Both the position numbers and the translations under genes were made by a program. Under the pieces are notes generated by a model, which was not told where the DNA came from, did no database searches, and saw only the letters and a program-made list of their open reading frames with translations. Below are positions 7,888-16,695 of a DNA stretch of 64,000 nucleotides, piece after piece. The stretch's first letter is position 1; the number at the start of each line of letters is the position of its first letter. The DNA lies in contig SVNH01000012.1 of NCBI GenBank assembly GCA_015067005.1, positions 1 through 64,000 on the forward strand, in the 5' to 3' direction. Source of the DNA: Ruminococcus flavefaciens. GTDB taxonomy: Bacteria > Bacillota > Clostridia > Oscillospirales > Ruminococcaceae.

Positions 7888-8814
7888 CTGGAAGCTTATG
7901 TAAATATAATGGATTCTGCCGGAAACTATGTGAGGGAAGAGAAGCTGCTCGATTTTACTTTCAGAAAGGATGCCTATGTTCCGTATACGATGTTCAGATG
8001 CAGCATAGCAGCCGATCATCAAAGCTTTTCCGATACTGCTGAGATACAGCTTGTTATAAACAGACACGCCGTTCACCACGGACTTCTTGATTCTATAACC
8101 GCAGAAACTTCCGGAGAGGGAACGATATTGAAGATAACCTCGAAAGGCTTCACATCGCTGCTTTGTCAGAATCAGATAGAGCCGGGACTTAAAAGCGGAG
8201 TTTCTATCAATTCGCTCATGGACGGGTTCTATACCCTGCCATATGTAACGCATGAGAACAACTCAGATACGAGCAATTACATCTATGTCAAGAAGAACTC
8301 ATCAATGTGGGACGGTGTTGCAAATCTTTCCTACAAGCTTTGCGGAACATATCCGTATATCCGCGGAACGAACTGTGTAAGGATAACTCCATATCCAAAT
8401 CCGCAGGTAACTTCATATACAGCAGATCAATTGATCTCTGTCGGTATGACGGAGAGTGGTCAGAATCTGGTAAGTAATTTTCACATGGCTGATATAAACG
8501 GTGATTTCGGAACTTATGATCTTCAGGACGATGATGTTGCTGCGCGTAAGATAATACGTCACAAATACTTTGATCTTGATATGCAGTTTCTGCAATCTCC
8601 TCAGGATGCGCTTGTTTACCGCGATAAATTCTGTTCACGCGCATCGGTCGGCAAGTTCTGCACTTACAGCGGAAATAACGGCGAAGATCTCTCGGATGTA
8701 GTAAGCTTTCCGGGAGTTACTTCAAAGCGTATATCTGCTGTGTCGATCTATGGAAGTCAGAGTGGTATTTTTACCCGCCTTGATGTGTATGAGGACGGCT
8801 TTCCGCATCAGTAA
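7888..8814 (+). CDS. Phage baseplate hub-like protein (gpD/late-control-like)
   Basis: The reading frame carries an AGGAGGG site at 7874-7880 followed 7 nt later by CTG (7888), giving 308 residues starting LEAYVNIMDSAG; the first ATG (7909) has no ribosome site. The protein has a beta-rich N-terminus (residues ~5-75) and a middle region (SINSLMDGFYTLPYV, SMWDGVANLSYKL). A C-terminal region (KRISAVSIYGSQSGIFTRLDV) resembles late-control D / hub proteins of contractile or siphophage tails. It is the last gene before a strong terminator, so no tape measure, spike or fibre gene follows. Confidence 0.55.
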   Translation: MEAYVNIMDSAGNYVREEKLLDFTFRKDAYVPYTMFRCSIAADHQSFSDTAEIQLVINRHAVHHGLLDSITAETSGEGTILKITSKGFTSLLCQNQIEPGLKSGVSINSLMDGFYTLPYVTHENNSDTSNYIYVKKNSSMWDGVANLSYKLCGTYPYIRGTNCVRITPYPNPQVTSYTADQLISVGMTESGQNLVSNFHMADINGDFGTYDLQDDDVAARKIIRHKYFDLDMQFLQSPQDALVYRDKFCSRASVGKFCTYSGNNGEDLSDVVSFPGVTSKRISAVSIYGSQSGIFTRLDVYEDGFPHQ

Positions 8815-8863
8815 ACGCAGTAATAAGACCTGATTTAGCAAATCTCACTTAACATAAAAGCAG

Positions 8864-8901
8864 ATTACCGGGCTTGAATTTACAGACCCGGTAATTTTTT
8901 T
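8864..8901 (+). terminator. Intrinsic terminator closing the phage-like operon
   Basis: ATTACCGGG (8864-8872) pairs with CCCGGTAAT (8887-8895) and runs into seven T. It is 50 nt after the hub-like gene and separates the phage-like block from the GH74 gene. Confidence 0.9.
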
Positions 8902-8979
8902 GTAATGCTCCATGCTTTGTATGTCAGCTGATATTTCTGTGATTTCACTAATTATGGTGCAAAAACGTCTAAAAAACTA

Positions 8980-9008
8980 TTGACAAAGACGATTCTTTGT
9001 GATACAAT
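8980..9008 (+). promoter_or_regulatory. Sigma-A-type promoter of the GH74 gene
   Basis: TTGACA (8980-8985), a 17-nt spacer and TACAAT (9003-9008) lie 80 nt ahead of the start codon, leaving a leader of about 73 nt. Confidence 0.85.
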
Positions 9009-9088
9009 ATAATTGCAAAAATATGTTCAGAAGCTGTTGGGACTTTAGGCACGTTCCACAGCGCTTACTGACAAATGGAGGGTAAAAA

Positions 9089-11806
9089 ATGAATACTTTA
9101 AAAAAGACTATGGCAGGTCTTTTGGCAGTATGCCTGTGTACTACGGGCATACCGGTTACTCATGCGATCAGAGATACCGGCTTCGTTGCTGCCGCAGCTG
9201 ATGGCGACATTCGCTCAGACATGAAATGGGAAGCCCTGAGAATAGGCGGAGGCGGCTTCGTTTCGGGAATCGTTACCGGTCAGAACGAAATGTATCTTCG
9301 TACAGACGTTGGCGGCGCGTACAGATACGACTACGATAAGAAGAAGTGGGAGCAGCTCTTCGGATTCATCAATGAAGATGACAGAGGACTCCTCAGCTGT
9401 AAGGGTATCGCTATTGATCCGACAGATGATATGACAGCTTATTTCCTCTGCGGATGTGCGTACTTCTCAGACGCTAAGACCGTTATCTTCAAGACTACCG
9501 ACGGTGGCAAGACATTTACCAGCGCTGACGTTACAGACCTTATTCAGGTACACGGAAACGGCGACGGACGTGAATGTATCGAGCCTATCGCAGTTGATCC
9601 GGATAACCCGGATACTATCTATGCCGGCGGCGATGTTACAGCCGGCAGCTCAGCACTTATCAAGTCAACCGACGGCGGTAAGACATGGAAGCCGGTAGAG
9701 GGCTATGATTCTCTCGGTCTTTTCTCCGGCGAACTCAAATACCCGATGTGGACTGACCATATGGTAAGAGGTACTGAGCCCACTAAGGAATACAATCAGC
9801 AGAACGGAATCGGATGCGTCTATATCGAGGGCGGCATGGTCTATGTCGGCACTTCCGTTACCGGTCAGGCTAACATCCATGCTGCAAGCGTAAAGGACGA
9901 TAAATTTGAAGCTATCGAGGCTCTTCCAAACGAAAACTATCCGCTTTCTATAACAAGCGATCACAACGGAAATCTTTTCTTCACTTATATCGCAGGTCTT
10001 GATTTCAAGGGTGCTTCCGGCGGTGCATATAAGTACAACATCAAGTCCGGAAAGGCTGAAAAGCTCTCCGTTTCCGACAATTCTATCGGTATGATAGAGG
10101 TGGATAAAAACGATCCGAACAAGATGTTTGCGCGTACCTGCGGTCTCTGGTCCGCTCAGTGGTATGGCACTGAATGGGTGAATGATGATCCAACAACTCC
10201 CGAGGACGAAGGCACTATCGCTGACGGCGATTACTTCTTCCGTTCAAATGACGGCGGCAAGACATGGGAGAATATCACTCCCGGTCAGGGACCTACTGAC
10301 TATACAGTAAGTCCGCCGGTAAAGCATTTTGTTTCAAATCCTATGAGTACTAACGGTTATGACTGGATCTACCGCAAAGCCTGCCACTGGGGCAGCACCA
10401 TTGTAATTGATCCGCGTGATACCGAGGGCGACCGTATCCTTCTTACTTCCGGCAACGGCGTTTTCGCCTGCGATAATGCATGGGACGAAGAGGGAATACA
10501 GTTCTATTTCCAGCCGGACGGCGTTGAGGAAGTAGTTTCGCTCGACTTCGTAAGTACAGCAGACGGTCTCGATCTTTCCGCTATCGGCGACTATGACGGA
10601 TTCGTTCACGAATCAATAGACGGAATCCCTCAGCAGCACAAGCCTAACATGGGTTCTACCTCTGCTATCGCAGTATGCCCGCAGAATACCGACGTATGGG
10701 CAAGAACAGCCGAGGGCGACGGCAATAACCACGGCAGCGGCTATTGCACTCTTGACCGCGGCAAGACATGGACTTCCTTCAATGCTGCATTCAAGGGCGG
10801 AAAGCTTGCTATCACAGAGCTTTCCGAGGGCAAATACAGAATATTCAATACCGGTGCCGGCAAGGATAAGGGCAGCGGTGTGGCTTATTCCGATGATCTT
10901 GGCAAGACATGGACAAAATGCTCAGAAATCGAGGCTACTTATGGTGCTTATCCGCTCGTTGATCCTGAGGATCCGAGCATAGTATACGTTGCAGCTGCTC
11001 AGCACAATCAATACTGGTCATCTGATAAGACAAAAACAGAGCCTACATTCGACGAATCACATTATTCTGTCTATATCAGTGAAGATTACGGTAAGACCTT
11101 CAAGGAGGTGCGTGTCTGCCCTTATAACTGGGAGCTCGATTGGAAATTCCAGAATACAGGCGATCTTGCTTACCTCGGCAACGGTACAGTTGCTTTGGCT
11201 GCCGCAAATCACGGTATCTACCTTATCTCCGACAAGGGCGAGAAGGTCGAGCAGCTCGATAATGTTTCCTACTGCAAGTGTATAGGCTATGGCGCTCCCG
11301 AAAAGAAGGGCAATGTGAATACCCTCTTTATTTATGGTAAGCCCGGTGCAGACGATGAAGAAGGCGTTTATCGTTCAACAGACGGCGGTAAATCATGGGT
11401 ATGCATCAATACTGATCACCTCTATGGCGGTACAGGCAACGGCAACTACCTCGTTGGTGATATGAACGAATTCGGAAAGGTATATATGTCCACAGTCGGA
11501 TGCGGTATCATCTGCGGTTATCTTAGCGACGGTGAACCGGAAACTCAGCCTTCCTCTTCTTCTAAGGTAGTTTACGGCGATGCTAACTGTGACGGCAATA
11601 TTGATATGTCCGACGTTGTTATCGTAATGCAGGCTTGTCTCAATCCTAAGAAGTATGGTACAAATGGCACGAGTGCAGATCATATTAAACCGGAGGGTGA
11701 GATCAACGGCAATGTCGATCTCAAGGATGGTCTGAGTGCGAATGATGCACTTTATATCCAGCAGTATACTCTCAAGATAATAACTTCACTGCCTATAAAG
11801 AAATGA
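9089..11806 (+). CDS. Secreted GH74 xyloglucanase with C-terminal dockerin
   Basis: This 905-residue protein has a signal peptide (about residues 1-27), then a GH74 catalytic region to about residue 815. That region opens with WEALRIGGGGFVSGIV and is built from repeated Asp-box blades (KTTDGGKTF, KSTDGGKTW, RSNDGGKTWEN, YSDDLGKTWTK, RSTDGGKSWV), as expected for tandem seven-bladed propellers. GH74 enzymes cleave xyloglucan backbones outside the cell. A short Ser-rich linker leads to a type I-like dockerin (about 828-905) with two calcium-binding segments (GDANCDGNIDMSDVVIVMQA and a second ending NDALYIQQYTLKI). The dockerin would attach the enzyme to a cohesin on a scaffoldin. It is a single-gene unit with its own promoter and terminator. 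Confidence 0.95.
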   Translation: MNTLKKTMAGLLAVCLCTTGIPVTHAIRDTGFVAAAADGDIRSDMKWEALRIGGGGFVSGIVTGQNEMYLRTDVGGAYRYDYDKKKWEQLFGFINEDDRGLLSCKGIAIDPTDDMTAYFLCGCAYFSDAKTVIFKTTDGGKTFTSADVTDLIQVHGNGDGRECIEPIAVDPDNPDTIYAGGDVTAGSSALIKSTDGGKTWKPVEGYDSLGLFSGELKYPMWTDHMVRGTEPTKEYNQQNGIGCVYIEGGMVYVGTSVTGQANIHAASVKDDKFEAIEALPNENYPLSITSDHNGNLFFTYIAGLDFKGASGGAYKYNIKSGKAEKLSVSDNSIGMIEVDKNDPNKMFARTCGLWSAQWYGTEWVNDDPTTPEDEGTIADGDYFFRSNDGGKTWENITPGQGPTDYTVSPPVKHFVSNPMSTNGYDWIYRKACHWGSTIVIDPRDTEGDRILLTSGNGVFACDNAWDEEGIQFYFQPDGVEEVVSLDFVSTADGLDLSAIGDYDGFVHESIDGIPQQHKPNMGSTSAIAVCPQNTDVWARTAEGDGNNHGSGYCTLDRGKTWTSFNAAFKGGKLAITELSEGKYRIFNTGAGKDKGSGVAYSDDLGKTWTKCSEIEATYGAYPLVDPEDPSIVYVAAAQHNQYWSSDKTKTEPTFDESHYSVYISEDYGKTFKEVRVCPYNWELDWKFQNTGDLAYLGNGTVALAAANHGIYLISDKGEKVEQLDNVSYCKCIGYGAPEKKGNVNTLFIYGKPGADDEEGVYRSTDGGKSWVCINTDHLYGGTGNGNYLVGDMNEFGKVYMSTVGCGIICGYLSDGEPETQPSSSSKVVYGDANCDGNIDMSDVVIVMQACLNPKKYGTNGTSADHIKPEGEINGNVDLKDGLSANDALYIQQYTLKIITSLPIKK

Positions 11807-11834
11807 TGTCATAAGACGTTTTATGAAGAATAAA

Positions 11835-11868
11835 AAAGGGTGTGTTAAAGCAATTTAACACACCCTTT
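11835..11868. terminator. Bidirectional terminator between GH74 and the epimerase gene
   Basis: A perfect 15-bp stem (AAAGGGTGTGTTAAA with its complement at 11854-11868) has T-rich sequence on both sides. It can end the rightward GH74 transcript and the leftward epimerase transcript. Confidence 0.88.
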
Positions 11869-12002
11869 CGATTTTGCTATCATTAGTCAACTGATTCATG
11901 ATGACTGCTTCTGTTATCAATGGCGGTTGAGTAGTTGTCATCGGCAACGTTGTTGAATTTGCCGAGACCGAACGTATTCAATGATGTAACAAGCAGTAAT
12001 AT

Positions 12003-13013
12003 TTACTTTGAGAAGAATCTCTGATGAGCAGTAAATGTCTCGCCGGGCTTAACCTCACGGTAACCTGTAACGTCAGCCGGCAGACTGAGGTTAGGAGCGT
12101 CGATCATTGCTGTCATAGGTTCCGGACAGAAATAGTGATTGAAGCCGCGGTCGTTCCAGATTATCCAGAACTTGTATTCCTCAGAGACTTCATAGCATAG
12201 CTTTTTACCGCTTGAGATGTCTTCAGCTATGATGCCGTGGAATTTTTCATGGTCGAGATCGGCGTATTCACCGAAATACATATCGTTGTCGCAGACCTGA
12301 AGAACCGGACACTTATTGCCGCTCTTGTATTCAAGATCCCACATTGTGAGGGAATTCAGCTTTTCAGTCGGCAGACAGCGCTCATTGAGTTCGCACTTCT
12401 TTCCGATCGGCACTGTGAGACGTATGTCGCTTTCGCTGCCGCCGTCAACAAACGGAGCGTTGATAGTGGTGTGGGAAGCAAGCGACATCGGGAGCACCTT
12501 GTTTCCGGAAGTGTTGGTGAACTTTATGTCCTGTTCAAGACCGCTTGCGGAAAGTGTGAAGGTATACTCAGCAACGAACGGAACTGGCAGGAACTGGAAA
12601 AACTCATCATTCTCGTCATAGACATAGCGGGTTTTCAGCCAAGCGCAGTTGTCATCAGCGTTGTACTCAACGACCTCATGCACTCTCTTGTGGATGAAGC
12701 CATGAATGTGATTGTTGTAAGGTGCTTTCTCATTCACCGGAAGATGGTAAACATTGTCCGAGGTCTTTAAGATACCGTCAGCGAAGCGGTTCGGGAGATA
12801 GAGAGTAGGAAGTCCCCATACCTCAGCGGACTGTCTGATAGTATCAGCATCATTGTTGTCATTATAGCGGAAGAACTCCATGCCCTTATTGTTATCGCGC
12901 AGACGGATAACGTTTGCGCCTATTTCATAGGCGATAAGTGCCTCGTAACCGCCGGCGTTGAGTTTAACGCAGGTAGTACCGTTCCAGTTGATGAGCTGTG
13001 CAGAATTTTTCAT
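12003..13013 (-). CDS. Aldose 1-epimerase family protein (mutarotase-like)
   Basis: This 336-residue cytoplasmic protein of the galactose-mutarotase superfamily interconverts alpha and beta anomers of sugars. It has the catalytic His in NNHIHGFIHKR (about residue 103) and a second conserved His in LASHTTINAPF. The C-terminal region holds the usual acidic residue near CPEPMTAMIDAPN. The start has an AAAGGAA site. It follows citrate synthase by 60 nt on the same strand. A role in handling sugars from cellulose or xyloglucan breakdown is inferred from context; the true substrate is not visible. Confidence 0.85.
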   Translation of the reverse strand: MKNSAQLINWNGTTCVKLNAGGYEALIAYEIGANVIRLRDNNKGMEFFRYNDNNDADTIRQSAEVWGLPTLYLPNRFADGILKTSDNVYHLPVNEKAPYNNHIHGFIHKRVHEVVEYNADDNCAWLKTRYVYDENDEFFQFLPVPFVAEYTFTLSASGLEQDIKFTNTSGNKVLPMSLASHTTINAPFVDGGSESDIRLTVPIGKKCELNERCLPTEKLNSLTMWDLEYKSGNKCPVLQVCDNDMYFGEYADLDHEKFHGIIAEDISSGKKLCYEVSEEYKFWIIWNDRGFNHYFCPEPMTAMIDAPNLSLPADVTGYREVKPGETFTAHQRFFSK

Positions 13014-13073
13014 TTATATCATTCCTTTCAATTTGATGCTATTATATGGCAGTTCTGTGATCGCAGCACTGCA

Positions 13074-14441
13074 TCAATCCATTCTGTTTTCCATATCAGT
13101 ATATTCGCGCATAGGCGAAACAGCCTTGTAAGCCGGACGTATTATCTTATTGGAGTTGATTATCTCCTCTATACGATGTGCCGACCAGCCTGCGATACGC
13201 GAGGTAGCGAACAGAGGTGTGAAGAGCTCGTCCGGGATACCGAGCATACGGTAAACGAATCCGCTGTAAAAGTCTACGTTAGCGCATACGCCCTTGTAGA
13301 TACGGCGTTCCTCAGCTATGACCTCAGGTGCAAGACGCTCAACGAGTTCATAGAGGCGGAACTCATCCTCTCTGCCTTTTTCCGCGGAAAGCTTTTTTAC
13401 GAACTGCTTGAATACCTTAGCGCGCGGATCGGACTGAGAATAAACAGCGTGTCCCATACCATATATAAGACCAGAGTGATCGAAAGCTTCCTTGTGAAGC
13501 AGCTTTCGCAGATAGCTTTTAACTTCTTCCTCATCTGTCCAGTCTCCGACATTCTCCTTCATATCGTCGAACATCATAGCGACCTTGATATTAGCGCCGC
13601 CGTGCTTAGGACCTTTCAGCGAACCGAGTGCCGCTGCGATAGCGGAATAGGTGTCTGTACCCGAAGAGGATACCACATGAACGGTAAAGGTCGAATTATT
13701 GCCGCCGCCGTGTTCAGCATGAAGTACGAGAGCGAGATCAAGTATACGCGCTTCGAGTTCGGTATAGTTCTTGTTCGGGCGGAGCATATAGAGGATGTTT
13801 TCAGCGATCGAGAGGTCCGGATTCGGAGCGTGTATGAAAAGGCTGTCGTTCTGTCTTGCATAGCGGAAGGCGTGATAGCCGTAAACTGCGAGAACAGGGA
13901 ACAGCGTGATGAGTTCGATACACTGTCTGAGGACATTCGGGATAGAAATATCGTTTGCTTTATCGTCATAGGAATAAAGTGCGAGAACGCTTTTAGCAAG
14001 AGTATTCATCATGTTATCGCTTGGGGACTTCATTATAACGTCTCTTGTGAAGCTTGCAGGAAGTGTACGGAAATCCGCAAGGGTTTTCCTGAATACAGCA
14101 AGTTCGTGTTCCGAGGGCATATTGCCGAACAGAAGCAGATATATTGTTTCCTCAAAGCCGTAGCGTTTTTCGGTGATGAAGCCCTGAACGATGTCCTCAA
14201 CATCAATACCGCGGTAATACAGCTTACCGTCGCCGTGATTAGGCATACCGTCGCCTGTTTCGAGGACTTTTATAGTGCTGATGTTAGTGAGTCCGGCTAC
14301 GACTCCGTTGCCGTTTATATCGCGCAGACCGCGCTTAACATCATACTGCGTATACAGATTAGGATCAATTTTGTAGCCCTCTATCGAGGAATCTGCAAGT
14401 TTTTTGATCTCCGGTGTTATCTCGGAGAAACCGTACTTCAT
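13074..14441 (-). CDS. gltA: Citrate synthase
   Basis: This 455-residue enzyme condenses acetyl-CoA and oxaloacetate to citrate. Family landmarks are KLYYRGIDVEDIV near the N-terminus, the catalytic-region His motifs LHAEHGGGNNSTF and GSLKGPKHGGANI, and GMGHAVYSQSDPRA. The extra N-terminal ~40 residues are usual for the clostridial form. In a fermentative anaerobe it most likely feeds 2-oxoglutarate and glutamate synthesis rather than a full cycle. It has a clear leftward promoter (14494-14522) and an AAAGGAAAG site before the ATG. Confidence 0.94.
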   Translation of the reverse strand: MKYGFSEITPEIKKLADSSIEGYKIDPNLYTQYDVKRGLRDINGNGVVAGLTNISTIKVLETGDGMPNHGDGKLYYRGIDVEDIVQGFITEKRYGFEETIYLLLFGNMPSEHELAVFRKTLADFRTLPASFTRDVIMKSPSDNMMNTLAKSVLALYSYDDKANDISIPNVLRQCIELITLFPVLAVYGYHAFRYARQNDSLFIHAPNPDLSIAENILYMLRPNKNYTELEARILDLALVLHAEHGGGNNSTFTVHVVSSSGTDTYSAIAAALGSLKGPKHGGANIKVAMMFDDMKENVGDWTDEEEVKSYLRKLLHKEAFDHSGLIYGMGHAVYSQSDPRAKVFKQFVKKLSAEKGREDEFRLYELVERLAPEVIAEERRIYKGVCANVDFYSGFVYRMLGIPDELFTPLFATSRIAGWSAHRIEEIINSNKIIRPAYKAVSPMREYTDMENRMD

Positions 14442-14493
14442 AATAACATCATCTCTTTCCTTTTGATAATATGGTTTATGTGCTATATTTAAT

Positions 14494-14522
14494 ATTATAA
14501 ATCATATTCACAAACTTGTCAA
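14494..14522 (-). promoter_or_regulatory. Promoter of citrate synthase
   Basis: Read on the minus strand: TTGACA (14522-14517), 17-nt spacer, TATAAT (14499-14494). It lies about 50 nt ahead of the gltA start. Confidence 0.8.
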
Positions 14523-14593
14523 GCAAAATGAGATAAACGGCAGTCAGAATCTCCAAAAAGCAGTGCGAATGCGGCTGATTTTGTAAATTACTA

Positions 14594-14622
14594 TTGCAAA
14601 TTATCAGTCTTTGTGTTAATAT
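14594..14622 (+). promoter_or_regulatory. Promoter of the zinc-ribbon/TPM gene pair
   Basis: TTGCAA (14594-14599), a 17-nt spacer and TAATAT (14617-14622) precede the zinc-ribbon gene by 25 nt. Confidence 0.55.
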
Positions 14623-14646
14623 AGTAGTATATGTAGGAAGGAGCTG

Positions 14647-15714
14647 ATGGAATTGAATGCAGCTGAATATAAATGTCCTAATTGTAATGCCGATCTGAAA
14701 TTTGATCCGGCAACGCAAAAGCTGACTTGTGAATACTGTATGAGCAGTTTCACAGTTGAGGAAATAAAGAAGCTGTGTGCAGCAGCTGAAAACAGTATAC
14801 CGGATGAGGCACAGGTGCAGTCGCAGCAGGATTTTGAGGACCACACCCAGCTTTTCCACTGTGCAAGCTGCGGCGCTGATATAATGTGTGATGACCAGCA
14901 GACCGCACTATTCTGTTATTACTGCCATAATCCTGTAATACTTGCAGGAAAGATGACGGGTAAATATAAGCCGAGCAAGGTCATCGGATTCAAGATAACT
15001 AAGGAAGCCGCTGATGACAGCTTTACAAAGTGGGTAGGCAAGAGGATGTTCATCCCGAAGGATTTCAAGACAGGCAAGCAGCTTGAAAAGCTTACCGGTC
15101 TCTATGTTCCGTTCTGGATAGCTGATTGCTCAATAGACGCTGACTATCGCGCTATCGGTAAGAAGATTCGTACATGGACTTCCGGAAGCTATCGCTACAC
15201 AGAGACTTCGGAATACCGTGTAGTGCGCCGTGCAGACATTTCAGTCGACGGCATCCCCGCTGACGGTGAAAGCAAGATAGATGACCTTCTTATGGAGGCT
15301 ATCGAGCCTTTTGATTACAGTGAGCTCAAGGACTTCTCCATGTCATATCTCAGCGGATTTTTTGCAGATAAATACGATGTGGACAAAGCGGAGGTATTTC
15401 CGCGTATACGCGACAGAGCAGAGAAAGCCGGAAAGGGCGTTGTGCAGTCGAGTATCGAGCACTATAATGTTTTAGTGCCGTCTGTTCAGAAATATGATAT
15501 TCTTAAAACCGACTGGCAGTATATGATGCTGCCGGTGTGGTTCATGACATACAAATACAAGGGAAATATGTACGAATTTGCAATAAACGGTCAGACCGGC
15601 AAAATAGCCGGAACACCGCCGCTGGATAAGCTGAAGCTCTGGCTGTTCAGTGCAGGTATCGGAACAGCCGTCGCTGCTGTATTATCATTTATTACAGGAG
15701 GACTGCTGAAATGA
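14647..15714 (+). CDS. Zinc-ribbon protein with one C-terminal membrane helix
   Basis: This 355-residue protein begins with a zinc ribbon (YKCPNCNADL...LTCEYCMSSF) and has a second one at about residues 74-98 (FHCASCGADI...LFCYYCHNPV). A beta-rich central domain (GLYVPFWIADC, MMLPVWFMTYKYKGN) follows, and one hydrophobic C-terminal helix. TFIIB-like double-ribbon proteins of this kind are common in Firmicutes, often paired with TPM-domain proteins, and are poorly characterised. It overlaps the TPM gene by 4 nt. The ATG at 14647 is close to GGAAGGAG; TTG at 14653 is a possible alternative start. Confidence 0.8.
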   Translation: MELNAAEYKCPNCNADLKFDPATQKLTCEYCMSSFTVEEIKKLCAAAENSIPDEAQVQSQQDFEDHTQLFHCASCGADIMCDDQQTALFCYYCHNPVILAGKMTGKYKPSKVIGFKITKEAADDSFTKWVGKRMFIPKDFKTGKQLEKLTGLYVPFWIADCSIDADYRAIGKKIRTWTSGSYRYTETSEYRVVRRADISVDGIPADGESKIDDLLMEAIEPFDYSELKDFSMSYLSGFFADKYDVDKAEVFPRIRDRAEKAGKGVVQSSIEHYNVLVPSVQKYDILKTDWQYMMLPVWFMTYKYKGNMYEFAINGQTGKIAGTPPLDKLKLWLFSAGIGTAVAAVLSFITGGLLK

Positions 15715-16640
15715 GCAAAGCAAAAAATGTCTTTCTGACGATCCTCAAATGTATAGGACTTATAGCGGCAGTGTTTGTGATCTCGTTCGTTATTGCGACA
15801 CGTCCGTATTTCAGGGGAGAAAACCTCAGAGTTCCGTTTGACGGCGATACTTCAAGGTCGAAGCTTGTTGATGAAAAGGGGCTGTTCGACGATTCTCAGA
15901 CAGAGGAGATAAATTCTCTTCTCAGGCTCTATTCCGATGAACTGAAAATGAATATCGTTGTATTTGCGGCTGGAAATGCGCGTTCAGACAGCGCAACTCA
16001 TGATTTTGCAGCCAATACATATGATTCAATGATGGGCGCGGAATACACCGATGGAGTTATCCTCTATCTTGATTTCTCAAATAAACGACCTGCCTATGAT
16101 GTGCTTTCGTGCAGCGGAAAAGCAGGTGTGATCTACGGCAAGCATATCGACGACATTCTTGATTCTACCGGAAGATACCTTCCGAAATCCGGAACAAAGA
16201 TAGATCCTGCCAAGATAGTGCAGGCAGTAAAGCAGTTCTGTGCGACGATCAGCCGCTATAACAGTGATTACAAACCGAACAGTCTTTCGTATGAGAGGGA
16301 TACTGTTACTGACGTTTATTTCTTCAACTCAGGCGATGAATTCTATGTTACAAAGGAAAAAGCACCCGGAAAGCGCTTTATACTGATACTTGGTTCTTTC
16401 CTTGCAGGTGCTGTTATCGGAATGATATTGTTCCTTGTTACCAAGAGCCACTATAAGTTCAAAAACACTATGAATCCAAGCGCTTACGTTGCAAGAGACA
16501 AGACCAATTTCCGCGAAAAATCGGATACATTTATCCGCACCTATACTACCAAAACTAAAATCGAGTCCAGCAGTCACGGCGGCAGCCATGGCGGAGGACA
16601 CCATAGCGGCGGTCATGTAAGCGGCGGCAGACACAGATAA
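15711..16640 (+). CDS. TPM-domain membrane protein with His/Gly-rich tail
   Basis: This 309-residue protein has an N-terminal hydrophobic helix (about residues 9-28), then a TPM (YgcG-type) domain at about 48-185 (LVDEKGLFDDSQTEEINSLL, DGVILYLDF). A second membrane helix lies at about 222-244, followed by a cytoplasmic-looking tail ending in repeated Gly-Gly-His/Ser-His units (GGSHGGGHHSGGHVSGG). TPM domains are found in envelope proteins and photosystem-repair proteins. The His-rich tail could bind metal, which is inference. It is coupled by ATGA overlap to the zinc-ribbon gene, so the two probably act together. Confidence 0.82.
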   Translation: MSKAKNVFLTILKCIGLIAAVFVISFVIATRPYFRGENLRVPFDGDTSRSKLVDEKGLFDDSQTEEINSLLRLYSDELKMNIVVFAAGNARSDSATHDFAANTYDSMMGAEYTDGVILYLDFSNKRPAYDVLSCSGKAGVIYGKHIDDILDSTGRYLPKSGTKIDPAKIVQAVKQFCATISRYNSDYKPNSLSYERDTVTDVYFFNSGDEFYVTKEKAPGKRFILILGSFLAGAVIGMILFLVTKSHYKFKNTMNPSAYVARDKTNFREKSDTFIRTYTTKTKIESSSHGGSHGGGHHSGGHVSGGRHR

Positions 16641-16645
16641 TTATA

Positions 16646-16671
16646 AAAGCCCCACGGTAATGTGGGGCTTT
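16646..16671. terminator. Bidirectional terminator (AAAGCCCCAC stem)
   Basis: AAAGCCCCAC (16646-16655) pairs with GTGGGGCTTT (16662-16671). It separates convergent transcripts of the TPM gene and azlD. The same stem recurs at 19581-19607. Confidence 0.85.
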
Positions 16672-16695
16672 GTCATATTCTGTTGTAAGCCGGGC

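Noticed and set aside
11869-12002. A 39-codon open stretch in frame after the epimerase stop codon on the minus strand (LNTFGLGKFNNVADDNYSTA in part).
   Set aside because: There is no ribosome site or good start codon, and an open stretch of this length after a stop is not unlikely by chance. A homolog search would be needed to revive it.
13176-14492. A 438-residue open frame on the plus strand.
   Set aside because: It lies wholly antisense to citrate synthase, has no ribosome site, and its protein has no recognisable domain. It is a shadow of the codon bias of the real gene.
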